The translations under genes and the position numbers were made by a program. Below, in pieces: positions 1 through 8,445 of a stretch of DNA of 64,000 nt. Origin of the DNA: Leucobacter tardus (GTDB lineage Bacteria; Actinomycetota; Actinomycetes; Actinomycetales; Microbacteriaceae); assembly GCF_017583045.1 (NCBI RefSeq), contig NZ_JAGFBF010000004.1, forward strand, positions 1 to 64,000, given 5' to 3'. The notes below the pieces were generated by a model. That model was not told where the DNA came from, made no database searches, and saw only the letters and a program-made list of their open reading frames with translations. Position 1 is the first letter of the stretch. Every line of letters starts with the position of its first letter.

Positions 1-75
1 GCCCCGGGGCCCGTCTTTGGGGGGGGTTGGCTGTTGCCCCCCCCCCCACCCGCCCCTTTCCGTATACCGGGAGTG
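1..75. other. Unreliable contig-edge sequence
   Basis: The first 75 bases contain an 8-base G run and a C run of about 12 bases, with no coding or promoter signal. Nothing else in the window has such homopolymers. They look like low-quality sequence at the end of an assembly contig, so no function is assigned. Confidence 0.5.
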
Positions 76-627
76 TTAGCGTCCCTGGTCGAATCGCTGA
101 CCCTCGACCTTGGAAGGGAGGAGGAGCAGGACGAGCAGCACAATGCTTCCGACGGTCGGGATGAAGGACAGGAAGAAGAAGGGGCCGGCGAAGTTGCCGT
201 CGTGCAGTCGGCGCCAGGTGAGAGCGAGCGTCGGCACGAGAATCGCCAGCGAGAACACGGTCATGAGGCCGCCGCCGATGAGCATGAGCATCGCGCCGGT
301 GCCCGCCGCGGCCGAGTCGACCGCGCCCATCGTGGGGTTGCCCATGCTGTCGACCGACATCCCTGCGGCAGTGGCTGACGCGGTCATCCCGATCCCGACG
401 ATCGACAGGATGGTCGGGATCAGCAGGACGAGCACCTGGAACAGTGCCACCCACCAGTACTCGCTGCGCGAGGCGCGGCCGGTGAAGTTCGCGTACTGCT
501 TGAAGAAGCGCTTGATCGCCTGGCCAAATGAAGCTCCGTAGTAGGGGAGCGTGATGTCGTCGACGTTCGTGGTTCCCAGCGGCTGCTGCGGCCCCTGCTG
601 GTACTGAGGGGCTGATGGGATAGTCAT
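76..627 (-). CDS. DUF805 family membrane protein
   Basis: Integral membrane protein of 183 residues with unknown role. It carries the DUF805 (YhaH-like) hallmarks: FTGRASRSEYWW just before the first membrane helix, TWRRLHD in the middle, and a C-terminal helix ending LLLLPS. Three to four hydrophobic segments are visible after a Gln/Pro-rich cytoplasmic N-terminus. The start chosen is the ATG at 627, which has an AGGAGA ribosome site about 12 bases upstream; a longer reading from 681 would add 18 basic residues that do not look like protein. It is divergent from rbfA, with 138 bases between. The usual rbfA neighbour infB is not seen here, because the window begins just beyond this gene. Confidence 0.8.
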   Translation of the reverse strand: MTIPSAPQYQQGPQQPLGTTNVDDITLPYYGASFGQAIKRFFKQYANFTGRASRSEYWWVALFQVLVLLIPTILSIVGIGMTASATAAGMSVDSMGNPTMGAVDSAAAGTGAMLMLIGGGLMTVFSLAILVPTLALTWRRLHDGNFAGPFFFLSFIPTVGSIVLLVLLLLPSKVEGQRFDQGR

Positions 628-765
628 GATGAATCGCTTTCTCCTGGATGCATGTGCCATGTGATACGCACGGGTCCCCACCCGTGTGCACCGACTATTG
701 CATCACATTCGAGGTCGATACGTTGGGCGGTGCTTGGCGCGTCTCGCCCGCGGTAGGCTGGATGC

Positions 766-1206
766 ATGAGCAATCCACGTGCCGGCAAGGTGGCAGAACG
801 CATTCAGCAGATCGTGGCACGGCGACTCGAAAAAGGGTTGCGGGATCCGCGCCTGGGGTTCGTCACCATCACCGATGTGCGCGTCACCGGTGACCTCCAG
901 CAGGCGAGCATCTTCTACACGGTGTACGGTTCCGAGGCCGAGCAGACCGACTCCGCGGCGGCGCTGCGCGCCGCGACGGGCATGCTGCGCACCGAGGTCG
1001 GCAAGCAGCTCGGCACTCGTCTGACCCCTGCTCTCGAGTTCATCCACGACGAGTTGCCGGAGTCGGCGCAGCACCTCTCCGAACTGCTCGACGAGGCGAA
1101 GCGCCGTGACGCGGAGTCCGCGGCGCTGGCCGAGGGCGCGCAGTATGCCGGCGATGCCGATCCGTACGCCAAGCCGGCTGACGAGACCGAGGCCGAGCGG
1201 GACTGA
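766..1206 (+). CDS. rbfA: 30S ribosome-binding factor A
   Basis: Ribosome maturation factor that binds the 30S subunit and helps late processing of 16S rRNA. The 146-residue protein has the RbfA KH-like fold signature: [16 protein letters not shown] at the N-terminus, [12 protein letters not shown] at residues 27-38, and the final helix region [18 protein letters not shown]. Length fits the family, with an acidic C-terminal tail. A TAGGCT -10 box at 754-759 ends six bases before the ATG, so the transcript probably starts at the A of ATG; no ribosome site is present. truB, its normal partner, follows but is separated by a mutY gene on the opposite strand. Confidence 0.93.
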   Translation: MSNPRAGKVAERIQQIVARRLEKGLRDPRLGFVTITDVRVTGDLQQASIFYTVYGSEAEQTDSAAALRAATGMLRTEVGKQLGTRLTPALEFIHDELPESAQHLSELLDEAKRRDAESAALAEGAQYAGDADPYAKPADETEAERD

Positions 1207-1230
1207 GCGCCGCAGACGCTGCGCGGCCCG

Positions 1231-2124
1231 CTACGTCGGCAGTGAGGCGAGTCCGCCGTTCTCCACGATGAGTCCGTCGCTGACGAGCGAGTCGTAGGCG
1301 CGTTGCGCCTGCTCCGGCTCGCGAAGGCCGCCGTCCGCCGCTGCGGCGAGAGCCGCTGCGACAGTGATCGGGGTCGATGCGTCGCGGAGCGACTCCAGAA
1401 TGCGTCCGCGCACTTGACGATCGCTCCCGGAGAACGCCGCCTGGCGCGGACGCTTCGCGGGTGCGTTGTCCGGGTATCCGGCGCCGCGCCACTCGCACCA
1501 CTCGGCTACCGGGCACACGCCGCACTTCGGAGCGCGCGCGGTGCAGACGGTGGCACCGAGTTCCATGGCGGCCGCATTGAATCGCGCGGCCGCTCCGGGC
1601 TCCTCGGGCAGGAGTCGCTCCATATCGGTCAGGTCGGTCGGCGACGGCATGCCCGCAGCCGCGCGCCCGTGCATGACCCGGGCGATCACGCGACGCGTGT
1701 TCGTGTCTACGACGGGGTGGCGGTCTCCGAACGCGAACGCGGCGACGGCGCGAGCCGTGTACGGACCGATCCCGGTGAGTGCGAGGAGCGCGTCCACGTC
1801 GGCGGGAACGCGGTCGTCGTGCTGCTCGGCGATCTCCACGGCCGCCCGGTGCAGCCAGAGTGCGCGGCGCGGGTAGCCGAGACGTCCCCAAGCGCGGACG
1901 GCTTCGCCGGGTTCTTCGGCGGCGAGGGCAGAGGGCGTCGGCCAGCGCTGCATCCACTCCGACCAGCGGGGGAGGACGCGGTCCACTTGCGTCTGCTGCA
2001 GCATGAACTCGGAGACGAGAACCGCCCACGCGTCGATGTGCGGATCCCGCCACGGAAGATCGCGGGCGGCGGTCGCGTACCAGTCGTTGACGGCCGATGC
2101 GACGCGGGAGAGTTCTGCGGGCAC
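1231..2124 (-). CDS. mutY: A/G-specific adenine glycosylase MutY
   Basis: Base-excision repair enzyme that removes adenine mispaired with 8-oxoguanine. Visible landmarks are the catalytic Glu39 in SEFMLQQTQV, the helix-hairpin-helix LTGIGPYTARA near residues 116-126, catalytic Asp140 in VVDTNTRR, and the [4Fe-4S] ligands Cys194, Cys201, Cys204 and Cys210 with the exact C-x6-C-x2-C-x5-C spacing. At 297 residues it is shorter than E. coli MutY (350), and the C-terminal MutT-like 8-oxoG recognition domain looks reduced. The GTG start at 2124 is preceded by a TAGACT box (2132-2137 on this strand) seven bases away, so it is probably leaderless. It lies in reverse orientation between rbfA and truB. 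Confidence 0.92.
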   Translation of the reverse strand: MPAELSRVASAVNDWYATAARDLPWRDPHIDAWAVLVSEFMLQQTQVDRVLPRWSEWMQRWPTPSALAAEEPGEAVRAWGRLGYPRRALWLHRAAVEIAEQHDDRVPADVDALLALTGIGPYTARAVAAFAFGDRHPVVDTNTRRVIARVMHGRAAAGMPSPTDLTDMERLLPEEPGAAARFNAAAMELGATVCTARAPKCGVCPVAEWCEWRGAGYPDNAPAKRPRQAAFSGSDRQVRGRILESLRDASTPITVAAALAAAADGGLREPEQAQRAYDSLVSDGLIVENGGLASLPT

Positions 2125-2131
2125 TCGCCAC

Positions 2132-2149
2132 AGTCTAGGTGAGTAGGCT
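2132..2149. promoter_or_regulatory. Back-to-back -10 boxes for mutY and truB
   Basis: Two -10 hexamers point in opposite directions: TAGACT for mutY (complement of 2132-2137) and TAGGCT for truB (2144-2149), with only six bases between them. Each ends seven bases from its start codon. The -35 regions must therefore lie across the other promoter, and polymerase could occupy only one at a time. Both boxes are read directly; mutual exclusion is inferred. Confidence 0.6.
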
Positions 2150-2156
2150 GGACGGG

Positions 2157-3104
2157 ATGGATGCGAAGTCAGAGCTCCCCGCCCAGGGCGGCATTCTGCT
2201 GGTCGATAAAGCCGAGGCGTGGACGAGTCACGATGTCGTCGCGAAAGCGCGACGCGCGCTCGGCACGCGGAAGGTGGGGCACGCCGGAACGCTCGACCCG
2301 ATGGCGACCGGACTGCTCGTGCTCGGTGTCGGCCCGGCGACGCGCCTGCTGACGCATCTCGTGGGACTCGACAAGACGTACGAGACCACGATGCGGCTCG
2401 GTGAATCGACCGTCACGGATGATCGCGAGGGAGACCGGCTCGCGGTCGCCGACGCTGAGACCGTTGCCGAAGTGCTCGCCGATCCGGAGCGGATCGCTCG
2501 GGGGATCGCTGCGCTGAGCGGCCCGATCGAACAGGCTCCGAGCGCGGTCAGTGCGATCAAGGTGGACGGACGACGCGCGTACGATCGCGTGCGCAGCGGC
2601 GAAGACGTCGAGCTGAAGCGCCGGCCGGTCACGGTGCATCGCTTCGATGCGGGGGATCCGCGGCCGACGCAGACCGCGGACGGGTTCGCGACGATCGATG
2701 TCGATGCGACGGTGGACTGCTCGTCGGGAACGTACATCCGCGCGCTCGCCCGCGACCTCGGCGCGGACCTGAACCTCGGCGGTCATCTCACCGCGCTCAG
2801 GAGGACGCACGTCGGTCCGTTCTCCGTCGATGGCGCGGTGGCGATGGAGCGTCTCGCGGCAGGGGACCCGGGCCCGTTGCTCGACCCGGCCGACGTCGCG
2901 CGCGTCCTCTTCCCCGAGTTGACTCTCACCGCGCAGCAGGCGATCGACCTGGGGCACGGGAAACGCCTCGAGGTGCCAGACGCGCCGGACGCGCGACTCG
3001 TCGCCGCGACGGATCCGGAGGGGCGCCTCATCGGGCTGATCGAGGTGAAGCGCGGTGTGACGCGCGTGGTCACGAACTTCCCGACGCCCGATGGAGCGGC
3101 CTGA
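2157..3104 (+). CDS. truB: tRNA pseudouridine(55) synthase
   Basis: Converts uridine 55 of the T-loop of tRNAs to pseudouridine. The 315-residue protein has the TruB catalytic motif GHAGTLDPMATG with nucleophile Asp47, followed by LGVGPATRL, the KTYE motif, and SSGTYIRALARDLG in the second half; a C-terminal PUA-like stretch ends the protein. The start is taken as the ATG at 2157, seven bases after a TAGGCT -10 box, instead of an in-frame GTG at 2139 that would precede that box. The stop codon overlaps the start of the next gene by one base, suggesting that truB and the small membrane protein genes up to ribF form one transcription unit. Confidence 0.93.
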   Translation: MDAKSELPAQGGILLVDKAEAWTSHDVVAKARRALGTRKVGHAGTLDPMATGLLVLGVGPATRLLTHLVGLDKTYETTMRLGESTVTDDREGDRLAVADAETVAEVLADPERIARGIAALSGPIEQAPSAVSAIKVDGRRAYDRVRSGEDVELKRRPVTVHRFDAGDPRPTQTADGFATIDVDATVDCSSGTYIRALARDLGADLNLGGHLTALRRTHVGPFSVDGAVAMERLAAGDPGPLLDPADVARVLFPELTLTAQQAIDLGHGKRLEVPDAPDARLVAATDPEGRLIGLIEVKRGVTRVVTNFPTPDGAA

Positions 3105-3460
3105 TGGTCCTGTGGTTAGCGATCGCGCAGATCGCGGTCGCGCTCGCGGCGATGGTCCTGTGCCTCGGAGCGGGTCTGCGTCGCAGCGAGCCGAACGATT
3201 ACACGATGGGGGCGACACTGCTCGTGACGCTTCTGCTGCTCGCGCAGGTGGTCGTCGCCATCGTTGCTCCGTTCGCCGGCAACCACGCCACGGGTGACCC
3301 GCTCGAGTTCTGGATGTACCTGATCGTCGCGTTCGCGCTGCCGATCGGCGGAGGATTCTGGGCGCTGATCGACCGGACCAGGTGGGCGAACCTCGTACTC
3401 GCGCTCATGCACTTCGCGGTGGCCGTCATGCTCTACCGCATGCTCGTGATCTGGGGATGA
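3104..3460 (+). CDS. Small four-helix membrane protein
   Basis: Unrecognised 118-residue membrane protein. Four hydrophobic segments are visible, at about residues 1-25, 38-60, 69-87 and 95-115, with short loops between. No catalytic motif is seen. The ATG shares its A with the truB stop codon, so it is probably translationally coupled to truB. It is followed after 17 bases by another small membrane protein and then ribF. Function cannot be inferred from the sequence. Confidence 0.75.
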   Translation: MVLWLAIAQIAVALAAMVLCLGAGLRRSEPNDYTMGATLLVTLLLLAQVVVAIVAPFAGNHATGDPLEFWMYLIVAFALPIGGGFWALIDRTRWANLVLALMHFAVAVMLYRMLVIWG

Positions 3461-3477
3461 GCGGTAAGCTGGAGGGC

Positions 3478-3972
3478 GTGCCAGAAACCAGATCGAGTCG
3501 CGAGCCCGGCGTGGGATCACGCGACGCTGCGCGCGCACCGGTCAGCGCGGGCCGTGAGCGCCGTCGCGGCGCCGGTCGAGTGCTGATCGCGGTCTACCTG
3601 GTGCTGGCGATCGCAGCGACCTTCCGTTCCGTCTACCAGATCCTCACGAAGTTCGATGAGGCGCCGGTCGCATACGCGCTCTCGGCGGCGGCCGGGGTGG
3701 TGTACATTCTGGCGACCGTGGCACTCGTGAACCGCGACCGCCCCGGGTGGCGGGGCATCGCCTGGGCGGCGATCCTGTTCGAACTCGTCGGAGTGCTCGT
3801 GGTGGGCACGCTCAGCCTCACGGTTCCGGAGTGGTTCTCGCATCCGTCCGTGTGGTCGGGCTTCGGTGTCGGCTATGTCTTCATTCCGCTCGTACTGCCG
3901 GTGCTCGGCCTGATCTGGCTGGCTCGGACGCGCGGCGATGCCGCCGCGCGCGCCGGAGGGGGCTCACGCTGA
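3478..3972 (+). CDS. Four-helix membrane protein upstream of ribF
   Basis: Unrecognised 164-residue membrane protein, with a basic N-terminal region of about 35 residues (SAGRERRRGAGR) and four membrane segments. The start is the GTG at 3478: a TAAGCT -10 box at 3465-3470 ends seven bases upstream, which fits a leaderless mRNA. A longer in-frame reading from 3382 would run through that promoter and the previous gene. Its first 12 bases are identical to those of the AI-2E family gene at 10162. The stop codon overlaps the ATG of ribF by one base, so the two are likely co-transcribed. Confidence 0.7.
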   Translation: MPETRSSREPGVGSRDAARAPVSAGRERRRGAGRVLIAVYLVLAIAATFRSVYQILTKFDEAPVAYALSAAAGVVYILATVALVNRDRPGWRGIAWAAILFELVGVLVVGTLSLTVPEWFSHPSVWSGFGVGYVFIPLVLPVLGLIWLARTRGDAAARAGGGSR

Positions 3973-4928
3973 TGCGCACGTTCACGGCACTCGACGACCT
4001 GGCCGACGAGCCGGTCCGCGGGACCGCGGTCGCCATCGGCAAGTTCGACGGCGTGCACCTGGGGCATCAGGCGATCCTCACGCGACTGCGCGATATCGCC
4101 GCCGCCGAACAGTTGGAATCGGTCGTCTTCACCTTTCGCGAGAACCCGCTGAGGCTGCTCCGTCCGGACCGCTGCCCCGAGCCGCTCATGAGCCCGGATC
4201 AGCGCGAGACGGCGCTCGCCGAGGCGGGTGTCGACGTCTGCCTCATGGTGCCGTTCGATGAACGACTCTCGTCGATACCCGCCGAGGCCTTCGTGCGCGA
4301 CATCCTGGTCGGTCGGCTCGGCACGCGCCACGTGATCGTCGGACCTGACTTCCGGTTCGGGCACCGTGGCGTGGGAGATGTGGCGCTGCTGCAGCGGATG
4401 GGTGAGGAGCTCGACTACACGGTCGAGGAGGTGTCGTTCGTCGTCGATGACGATCTCGGACGCGTGTCCTCCACGCGGGTGCGCGAAGCCATCGGTCAGG
4501 GCGACATCGAGCTCGCCACACGCATGCTCGGCCGTCCCGTTGCGGTGCGGGGGGACGTGGTGCACGGAGATGCGCGCGGCCGGGAACTCGGATTCCCCAC
4601 GGCGAACCTGGGTGGCGCCGTCGAGGGCTTCGTGCCGAACGACGGCGTCTACGCGGGGTGGGCGATCGTCGACGGCGTCCGCCGCATGGCCGCGATATCG
4701 GTCGGCTCCAACCCGACCTTCACGCCCGAGGCGCAGTCGAGAGTCGAGGCGTATCTGCTCGATTACTCCGGCGACCTGTACGGAGCCCGGATCACGATCG
4801 AGTTCGTCCACCGCATTCGCGGAACGTACACGTTCTCGGGAATCGATGCGCTCGTGGAGCGCATGCACGACGACGTGCGCGAGACGAGGGCGATGCTGAA
4901 CGGCGGGATCCTGCGCGACGAGTGCTAG
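3972..4928 (+). CDS. ribF: Bifunctional riboflavin kinase / FAD synthetase
   Basis: Makes FMN from riboflavin and then FAD from FMN and ATP. The N-terminal FAD synthetase domain has the nucleotidyltransferase signature IGKFDGVHLGHQ (about residues 21-32) and GPDFRFGHRGVGD (about 122-134), then STRVREAI. The C-terminal flavokinase domain shows GRELGFPTANL and SVGSNPTF. At 318 residues it is the usual length. The start at 3972 overlaps the upstream stop by one base; a reading from 3747 would overlap that gene almost entirely in another frame. Location after truB is common in bacteria. Confidence 0.93.
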   Translation: MRTFTALDDLADEPVRGTAVAIGKFDGVHLGHQAILTRLRDIAAAEQLESVVFTFRENPLRLLRPDRCPEPLMSPDQRETALAEAGVDVCLMVPFDERLSSIPAEAFVRDILVGRLGTRHVIVGPDFRFGHRGVGDVALLQRMGEELDYTVEEVSFVVDDDLGRVSSTRVREAIGQGDIELATRMLGRPVAVRGDVVHGDARGRELGFPTANLGGAVEGFVPNDGVYAGWAIVDGVRRMAAISVGSNPTFTPEAQSRVEAYLLDYSGDLYGARITIEFVHRIRGTYTFSGIDALVERMHDDVRETRAMLNGGILRDEC

Positions 4929-5058
4929 ACTGATCGCAGGTCGCAACCCGTGTTCCCCCGGCGCCCAGTGCCAGGCACTTCGTCAGGCGGGGGTGAAGGC
5001 GGCGGACCGCGCTCCCGGAAGACAGATCCGGGTCTGTGCTCACATCGATCAGGAGATC
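4926..5058 (+). promoter_or_regulatory. Promoter and structured leader of the SNF2 gene
   Basis: A TAGACT -10 box (4926-4931) overlaps the ribF stop codon and should start a transcript near 4938. The resulting leader of about 120 bases can fold: CCCCCG (4955-4960) pairs with CGGGGG (4988-4993), enclosing AGTGCC/GGCACT (4967-4979), and a second hairpin pairs ACAGA (5022-5026) with TCTGT (5033-5037). The ribosome site AGGAG lies at 5051-5055. No known riboswitch class is recognised; a regulatory role is inferred. Confidence 0.4.
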
Positions 5059-5059
5059 C

Positions 5060-7243
5060 ATGGCATCCACCACTGCCACGCGCTCTGCCGGCGCTCGCAG
5101 CATGTCCACCACCTCGGCGAAGCAGCAGGGGAAGCGGCGTCACACGCACAATGAAGGCATCATCCCCCTGTTGGCCCGGGCGGTGCGCGAGGTCGAGGCC
5201 TCCGCACAGCGCGGAAAAGCGGCGGCGGCGAGCCGGACCAAGTTCCAGGTCATCGCGCTGCTGATGCGCGAGGAGCGCGCGCGGGTGCGCACCGACGAGA
5301 ACGTCAGCGACTCGGAGCGCGCGGAGACGCTGAAGCGTCTCGACGGCATCGCATCGATCCTGGCCCGCACGGCGGCGCGCGACACGTCGCTCATCGCCCT
5401 GCTCGAGCCGACGGCTGCGCTGGGCGATGCTGCGAAGCAGCTCAAGCGGAAGATGCTGACGCAGGCAGGAATCGAATTGCCGGATGAGGCCCCCGAGCCT
5501 CAGCCCGCCCAGAAGTTCGTGCCGCCCGAGCTCGCAGAGCGGCAGGTCGAACCGCGAGGGGTCGAAACCCGGATCCGCACCAATCCGTTCCTCCCGCCGG
5601 ATCTCAGCGGCGTCAGCGCGCCCACCCCGGTGGTGCGCCTCGCGAATTGGGAACTCCTCGGACCGCTGCTGAAGTCGTTCGAGCAGGGCGGAGGCGGGTC
5701 CGCCTGCATGGAGCTGCCCGAGCCCCCGCAGCCCGATCGACTTGCGCCGCGCGGGCAGGAGCTCATGCCGCACCAGGCCAAGTTCCTCGCCGCTGTCGCT
5801 GACGGGCACCGAAGCTTCCTGCTCGCCGATGAGCCGGGTCTCGGCAAGACGGCGCAGTCGGTGCTGGCGGCGTCGGTCGCGGAGTCGTACCCGCTCCTCG
5901 TCGTCGTGCCGAACGTCGTGAAGATGAACTGGGCGCGGGAGGCCGAGCAGTGGACGCCGCGCAGGCGCGTGACGGTGATCCACGGCGACGGCGACGACAT
6001 CGATCCGTACGCCGACATCTTCATCGTGAACTACGAGATTCTCGATCGTCACTTGAGCTGGATCTCCCGGTTCGGGTTCCGCGGCATGGTCGTCGACGAG
6101 GCGCACATGATTAAGAACGTGCAGTCGCAGCGCTCGCGCAACGTGCTCGCGATCGCCGAGCGGATGCGCGAGCGCACGCCGACGGCGCTTCCGCTGCTCA
6201 TCGCACTCACGGGTACGCCGCTCATCAACGACATCGATGACTTCCGTGCGATCTGGCGATTCCTGGGGTGGACCGAGACCGATCTGAGCGGCAACGAGAA
6301 GCCGGGTCGCGAACTGCTCGCAGCGCTCGAGGCGAACGGATACACGCCCGCGGATTCGGGGTTCTACCCGGCGGCGCGGCACAGTGTCGTCGACATGGGG
6401 ATCGTGCGCCGGCGCAAGATCGATGTCGCCGCCGACCTGCCGTCCAAGCGGGTCGTCGACCTTCCGGTGGAACTCGACGACGATCTCGGGCGCGGCATTC
6501 GCGAGGCCGAACGGCAGCTCGCGCGGAAGCTGCTCGAGCGCTTCGTCGCCGCGAAGCGCGGGAAGCTCGGCGAGAAGCTCTCCGACGACGCGCTCATCCG
6601 CATGGTGTGCGCGCAGGAGCTCGAGGAGTCGAACGCCTCGGCAGACGGCATGAACGTCTTCACGATGGTCCGTCAGATCGGTCAGGCCAAGGCTCCCCTC
6701 GCGGCGGACTACGCGGCACAGCTCGCCCGCTCGGTCGGCAAGGTGGTGTTCTTCGCGAAGCACATCGATGTCATGGATCAGGCCGAGACGATCTTCGCCG
6801 AGCGGGGTCTGCGCACGATCTCCATCCGCGGTGATCAGACGTCGGCATTTCGTCAGGCCCAGATCGACGCGTTCAATCAGGATCCGGACGTGTCCGTCGC
6901 CGTGTGTTCGCTCACCGCGGCCGGCGTGGGCGTGAACCTGCAGGCCTCCTCCGATGTCGTGCTCGCCGAGCTCAGCTGGACCGATGCCGAGCAGACGCAG
7001 GCCATCGACCGCGTGCACCGCATCGGTCAGGAGGAGCCGGTCACTGCATGGCGCATCATCGCCGCGCAGACCATCGACGCCAGGATCGCGGAACTCATCG
7101 ACGGGAAAGCAGGTCTCGCGGCACGCGCGCTCGACGGTGCCGACGCGAAGGACGAGGACGAGGACTCGGTGCAGCTCCACGCGCTCATGCAGGTGCTGCG
7201 CGACGCCATCGCTCTGGGGGCGGAGGGTCGCAACGCCTCCTGA
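5060..7243 (+). CDS. SNF2-family DEAD/DEAH helicase
   Basis: ATP-dependent DNA or RNA remodelling enzyme of superfamily 2, SNF2 branch, 727 residues. Helicase motifs in order: DEPGLGKT (Walker A, about residues 257-264), VVDEAHMIKN (about 342), LTGTPL (about 382), and QAIDRVHRIGQ (motif VI, about 648). The first 220 residues are Ala/Arg-rich without a recognised domain. The ATG at 5060 has AGGAG four bases upstream and follows a structured leader. It sits where many actinobacteria have rpsO/pnp after ribF, but neither is here. The specific substrate is unknown; it resembles stand-alone bacterial SNF2 proteins more than RapA. Confidence 0.82.
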   Translation: MASTTATRSAGARSMSTTSAKQQGKRRHTHNEGIIPLLARAVREVEASAQRGKAAAASRTKFQVIALLMREERARVRTDENVSDSERAETLKRLDGIASILARTAARDTSLIALLEPTAALGDAAKQLKRKMLTQAGIELPDEAPEPQPAQKFVPPELAERQVEPRGVETRIRTNPFLPPDLSGVSAPTPVVRLANWELLGPLLKSFEQGGGGSACMELPEPPQPDRLAPRGQELMPHQAKFLAAVADGHRSFLLADEPGLGKTAQSVLAASVAESYPLLVVVPNVVKMNWAREAEQWTPRRRVTVIHGDGDDIDPYADIFIVNYEILDRHLSWISRFGFRGMVVDEAHMIKNVQSQRSRNVLAIAERMRERTPTALPLLIALTGTPLINDIDDFRAIWRFLGWTETDLSGNEKPGRELLAALEANGYTPADSGFYPAARHSVVDMGIVRRRKIDVAADLPSKRVVDLPVELDDDLGRGIREAERQLARKLLERFVAAKRGKLGEKLSDDALIRMVCAQELEESNASADGMNVFTMVRQIGQAKAPLAADYAAQLARSVGKVVFFAKHIDVMDQAETIFAERGLRTISIRGDQTSAFRQAQIDAFNQDPDVSVAVCSLTAAGVGVNLQASSDVVLAELSWTDAEQTQAIDRVHRIGQEEPVTAWRIIAAQTIDARIAELIDGKAGLAARALDGADAKDEDEDSVQLHALMQVLRDAIALGAEGRNAS

Positions 7244-7328
7244 GCCCGACGGAACACTGATGCGCGTCTTCCCCTAGGCTGGACCCGCGTGCGGATTCGC
7301 GCGTGGTCTTCTGGGCAGGAGGAGAGCA

Positions 7329-8357
7329 ATGCGTATTGGAATGCTGGTCTCGGGCGGCGATTGCCCCGGGCTGAACGCCGCGATCCGCGGTGCCGTGCTT
7401 CGCGGTGTCGATGTGTTCGGGTTCGAGATGATCGGGTTCATGTCGGGGTGGCGCGGAGTCATCGAGAACGACTGGATTCCGCTCGACCGCCGTGCCGTTC
7501 GCGGCATCTCGCCCATGGGAGGAACGATCCTCGGCACGAGTCGGGTGAGTCCGTTCACGGACGAGGGCGGCGGAGCCGAAGGGATCCGTGCCCGCATGCG
7601 CGAGAACGATCTGGACGGCCTGATCCTGATCGGCGGCAACGGCACCCAGACGGTGGCTCAGATGCTGTCGGACGAGGGCATCAACGTGGTCGGCGTGCCG
7701 AAGACGATCGACAACGACTTGGGCGGGACCGACTTCACGTTCGGCTTCGACACCGCGGTGTCCATCGCCACCGACGCCATCGATCGACTCCGCACGACCG
7801 GAGAGTCGCACGGGCGCTGCATGGTGCTCGAGGTAATGGGGCGCGACGCCGGGTGGATCGCCCTGCACGCGGGCATGGCGGGCGGAGCGCAGGTGATCCT
7901 GGTGCCGGAGTTCCCCGAGTCGATCGAGCAGATCTGCGAGTGGGTCGAGAGCGTACGCGATCGCGGTCGCCACTCGCTCGTCGTCGTCGCCGAAGGGTTC
8001 CGCCTCGAGGGCATGGAGTCCGAGGTCACCCGCGCGGGCGTCGACGGGTTCGGGCGCCCGAGGCTCGGCGGTGTCGCTGAGGTCCTCGCTCCGATGATCG
8101 AGGAGCGGACCGGCATCGAGTCCCGGGCGACCGTTCTGGGCCATGTGCAGCGCGGTGGCGTGCCGACCGCGTTCGACCGGGTGCTCGCCACGCGCGCGGG
8201 CATCGCGGCCTCGGACGCCGTCGAGGCGGGAGACTGGGGCGTCATGACGTCGTTGCAGGGCAACGACATCGTGACCGTGCCGCTCGCCGAAGCCGTCGGA
8301 TCGCTGAAGGTCGTGCCGCGGGATCGATACGAGCAGGTGCGACTGCTCTTCGGGTGA
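7329..8357 (+). CDS. pfkA: 6-phosphofructokinase
   Basis: Glycolytic phosphorylation of fructose 6-phosphate, 342 residues. The fold is clear: SGGDCPGLNAAIRG at residues 8-21, MGGTILGTSR at 63-72, PKTIDNDLGGTD from 124, and MGRDAGWIALHAG. At the phosphoryl-donor site the sequence reads GGNGT (residues 102-106): the Gly after it and Lys125 fit the mixed ATP-type group seen in actinobacteria, but Asn104 replaces the Asp/Glu normally found there. A TAGGCT box at 7275-7280 precedes a leader of about 40 bases with a GGAGGAGAG ribosome site, unlike the many leaderless genes nearby. Donor specificity (ATP or pyrophosphate) is not certain from sequence. Confidence 0.88.
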   Translation: MRIGMLVSGGDCPGLNAAIRGAVLRGVDVFGFEMIGFMSGWRGVIENDWIPLDRRAVRGISPMGGTILGTSRVSPFTDEGGGAEGIRARMRENDLDGLILIGGNGTQTVAQMLSDEGINVVGVPKTIDNDLGGTDFTFGFDTAVSIATDAIDRLRTTGESHGRCMVLEVMGRDAGWIALHAGMAGGAQVILVPEFPESIEQICEWVESVRDRGRHSLVVVAEGFRLEGMESEVTRAGVDGFGRPRLGGVAEVLAPMIEERTGIESRATVLGHVQRGGVPTAFDRVLATRAGIAASDAVEAGDWGVMTSLQGNDIVTVPLAEAVGSLKVVPRDRYEQVRLLFG

Positions 8358-8392
8358 TCTCCTTCGGGTGATCGCCGAGTCCATCCGACGAA

Positions 8393-8445
8393 GGTGAACA
8401 GTGCATGAACTCTCCAGGTGAACGGCGTGTGAAGGTTCGGTGAAC
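8393..8445 (+). promoter_or_regulatory. PHO box: five TGAA direct repeats upstream of pit
   Basis: GGTGAAC or close variants recur with TGAA cores at 8395, 8406, 8419, 8430 and 8441, i.e. spacings of 11, 13, 11 and 11 bases. Three copies are exact GGTGAAC (8393, 8417, 8439). This is the arrangement of actinobacterial PhoP boxes (GTTCACC direct repeats, 11-base period) read on the opposite strand. It abuts the pit promoter: TTGACC at 8446-8451, 16 bases, TAACGA at 8468-8473. Confidence 0.65.

Noticed and set aside
4925..7180. A 751-codon open frame opposite the SNF2 helicase gene
   Set aside because: His/Arg/Asp-rich product without any domain; the + strand frame has a full set of helicase motifs and a ribosome site.
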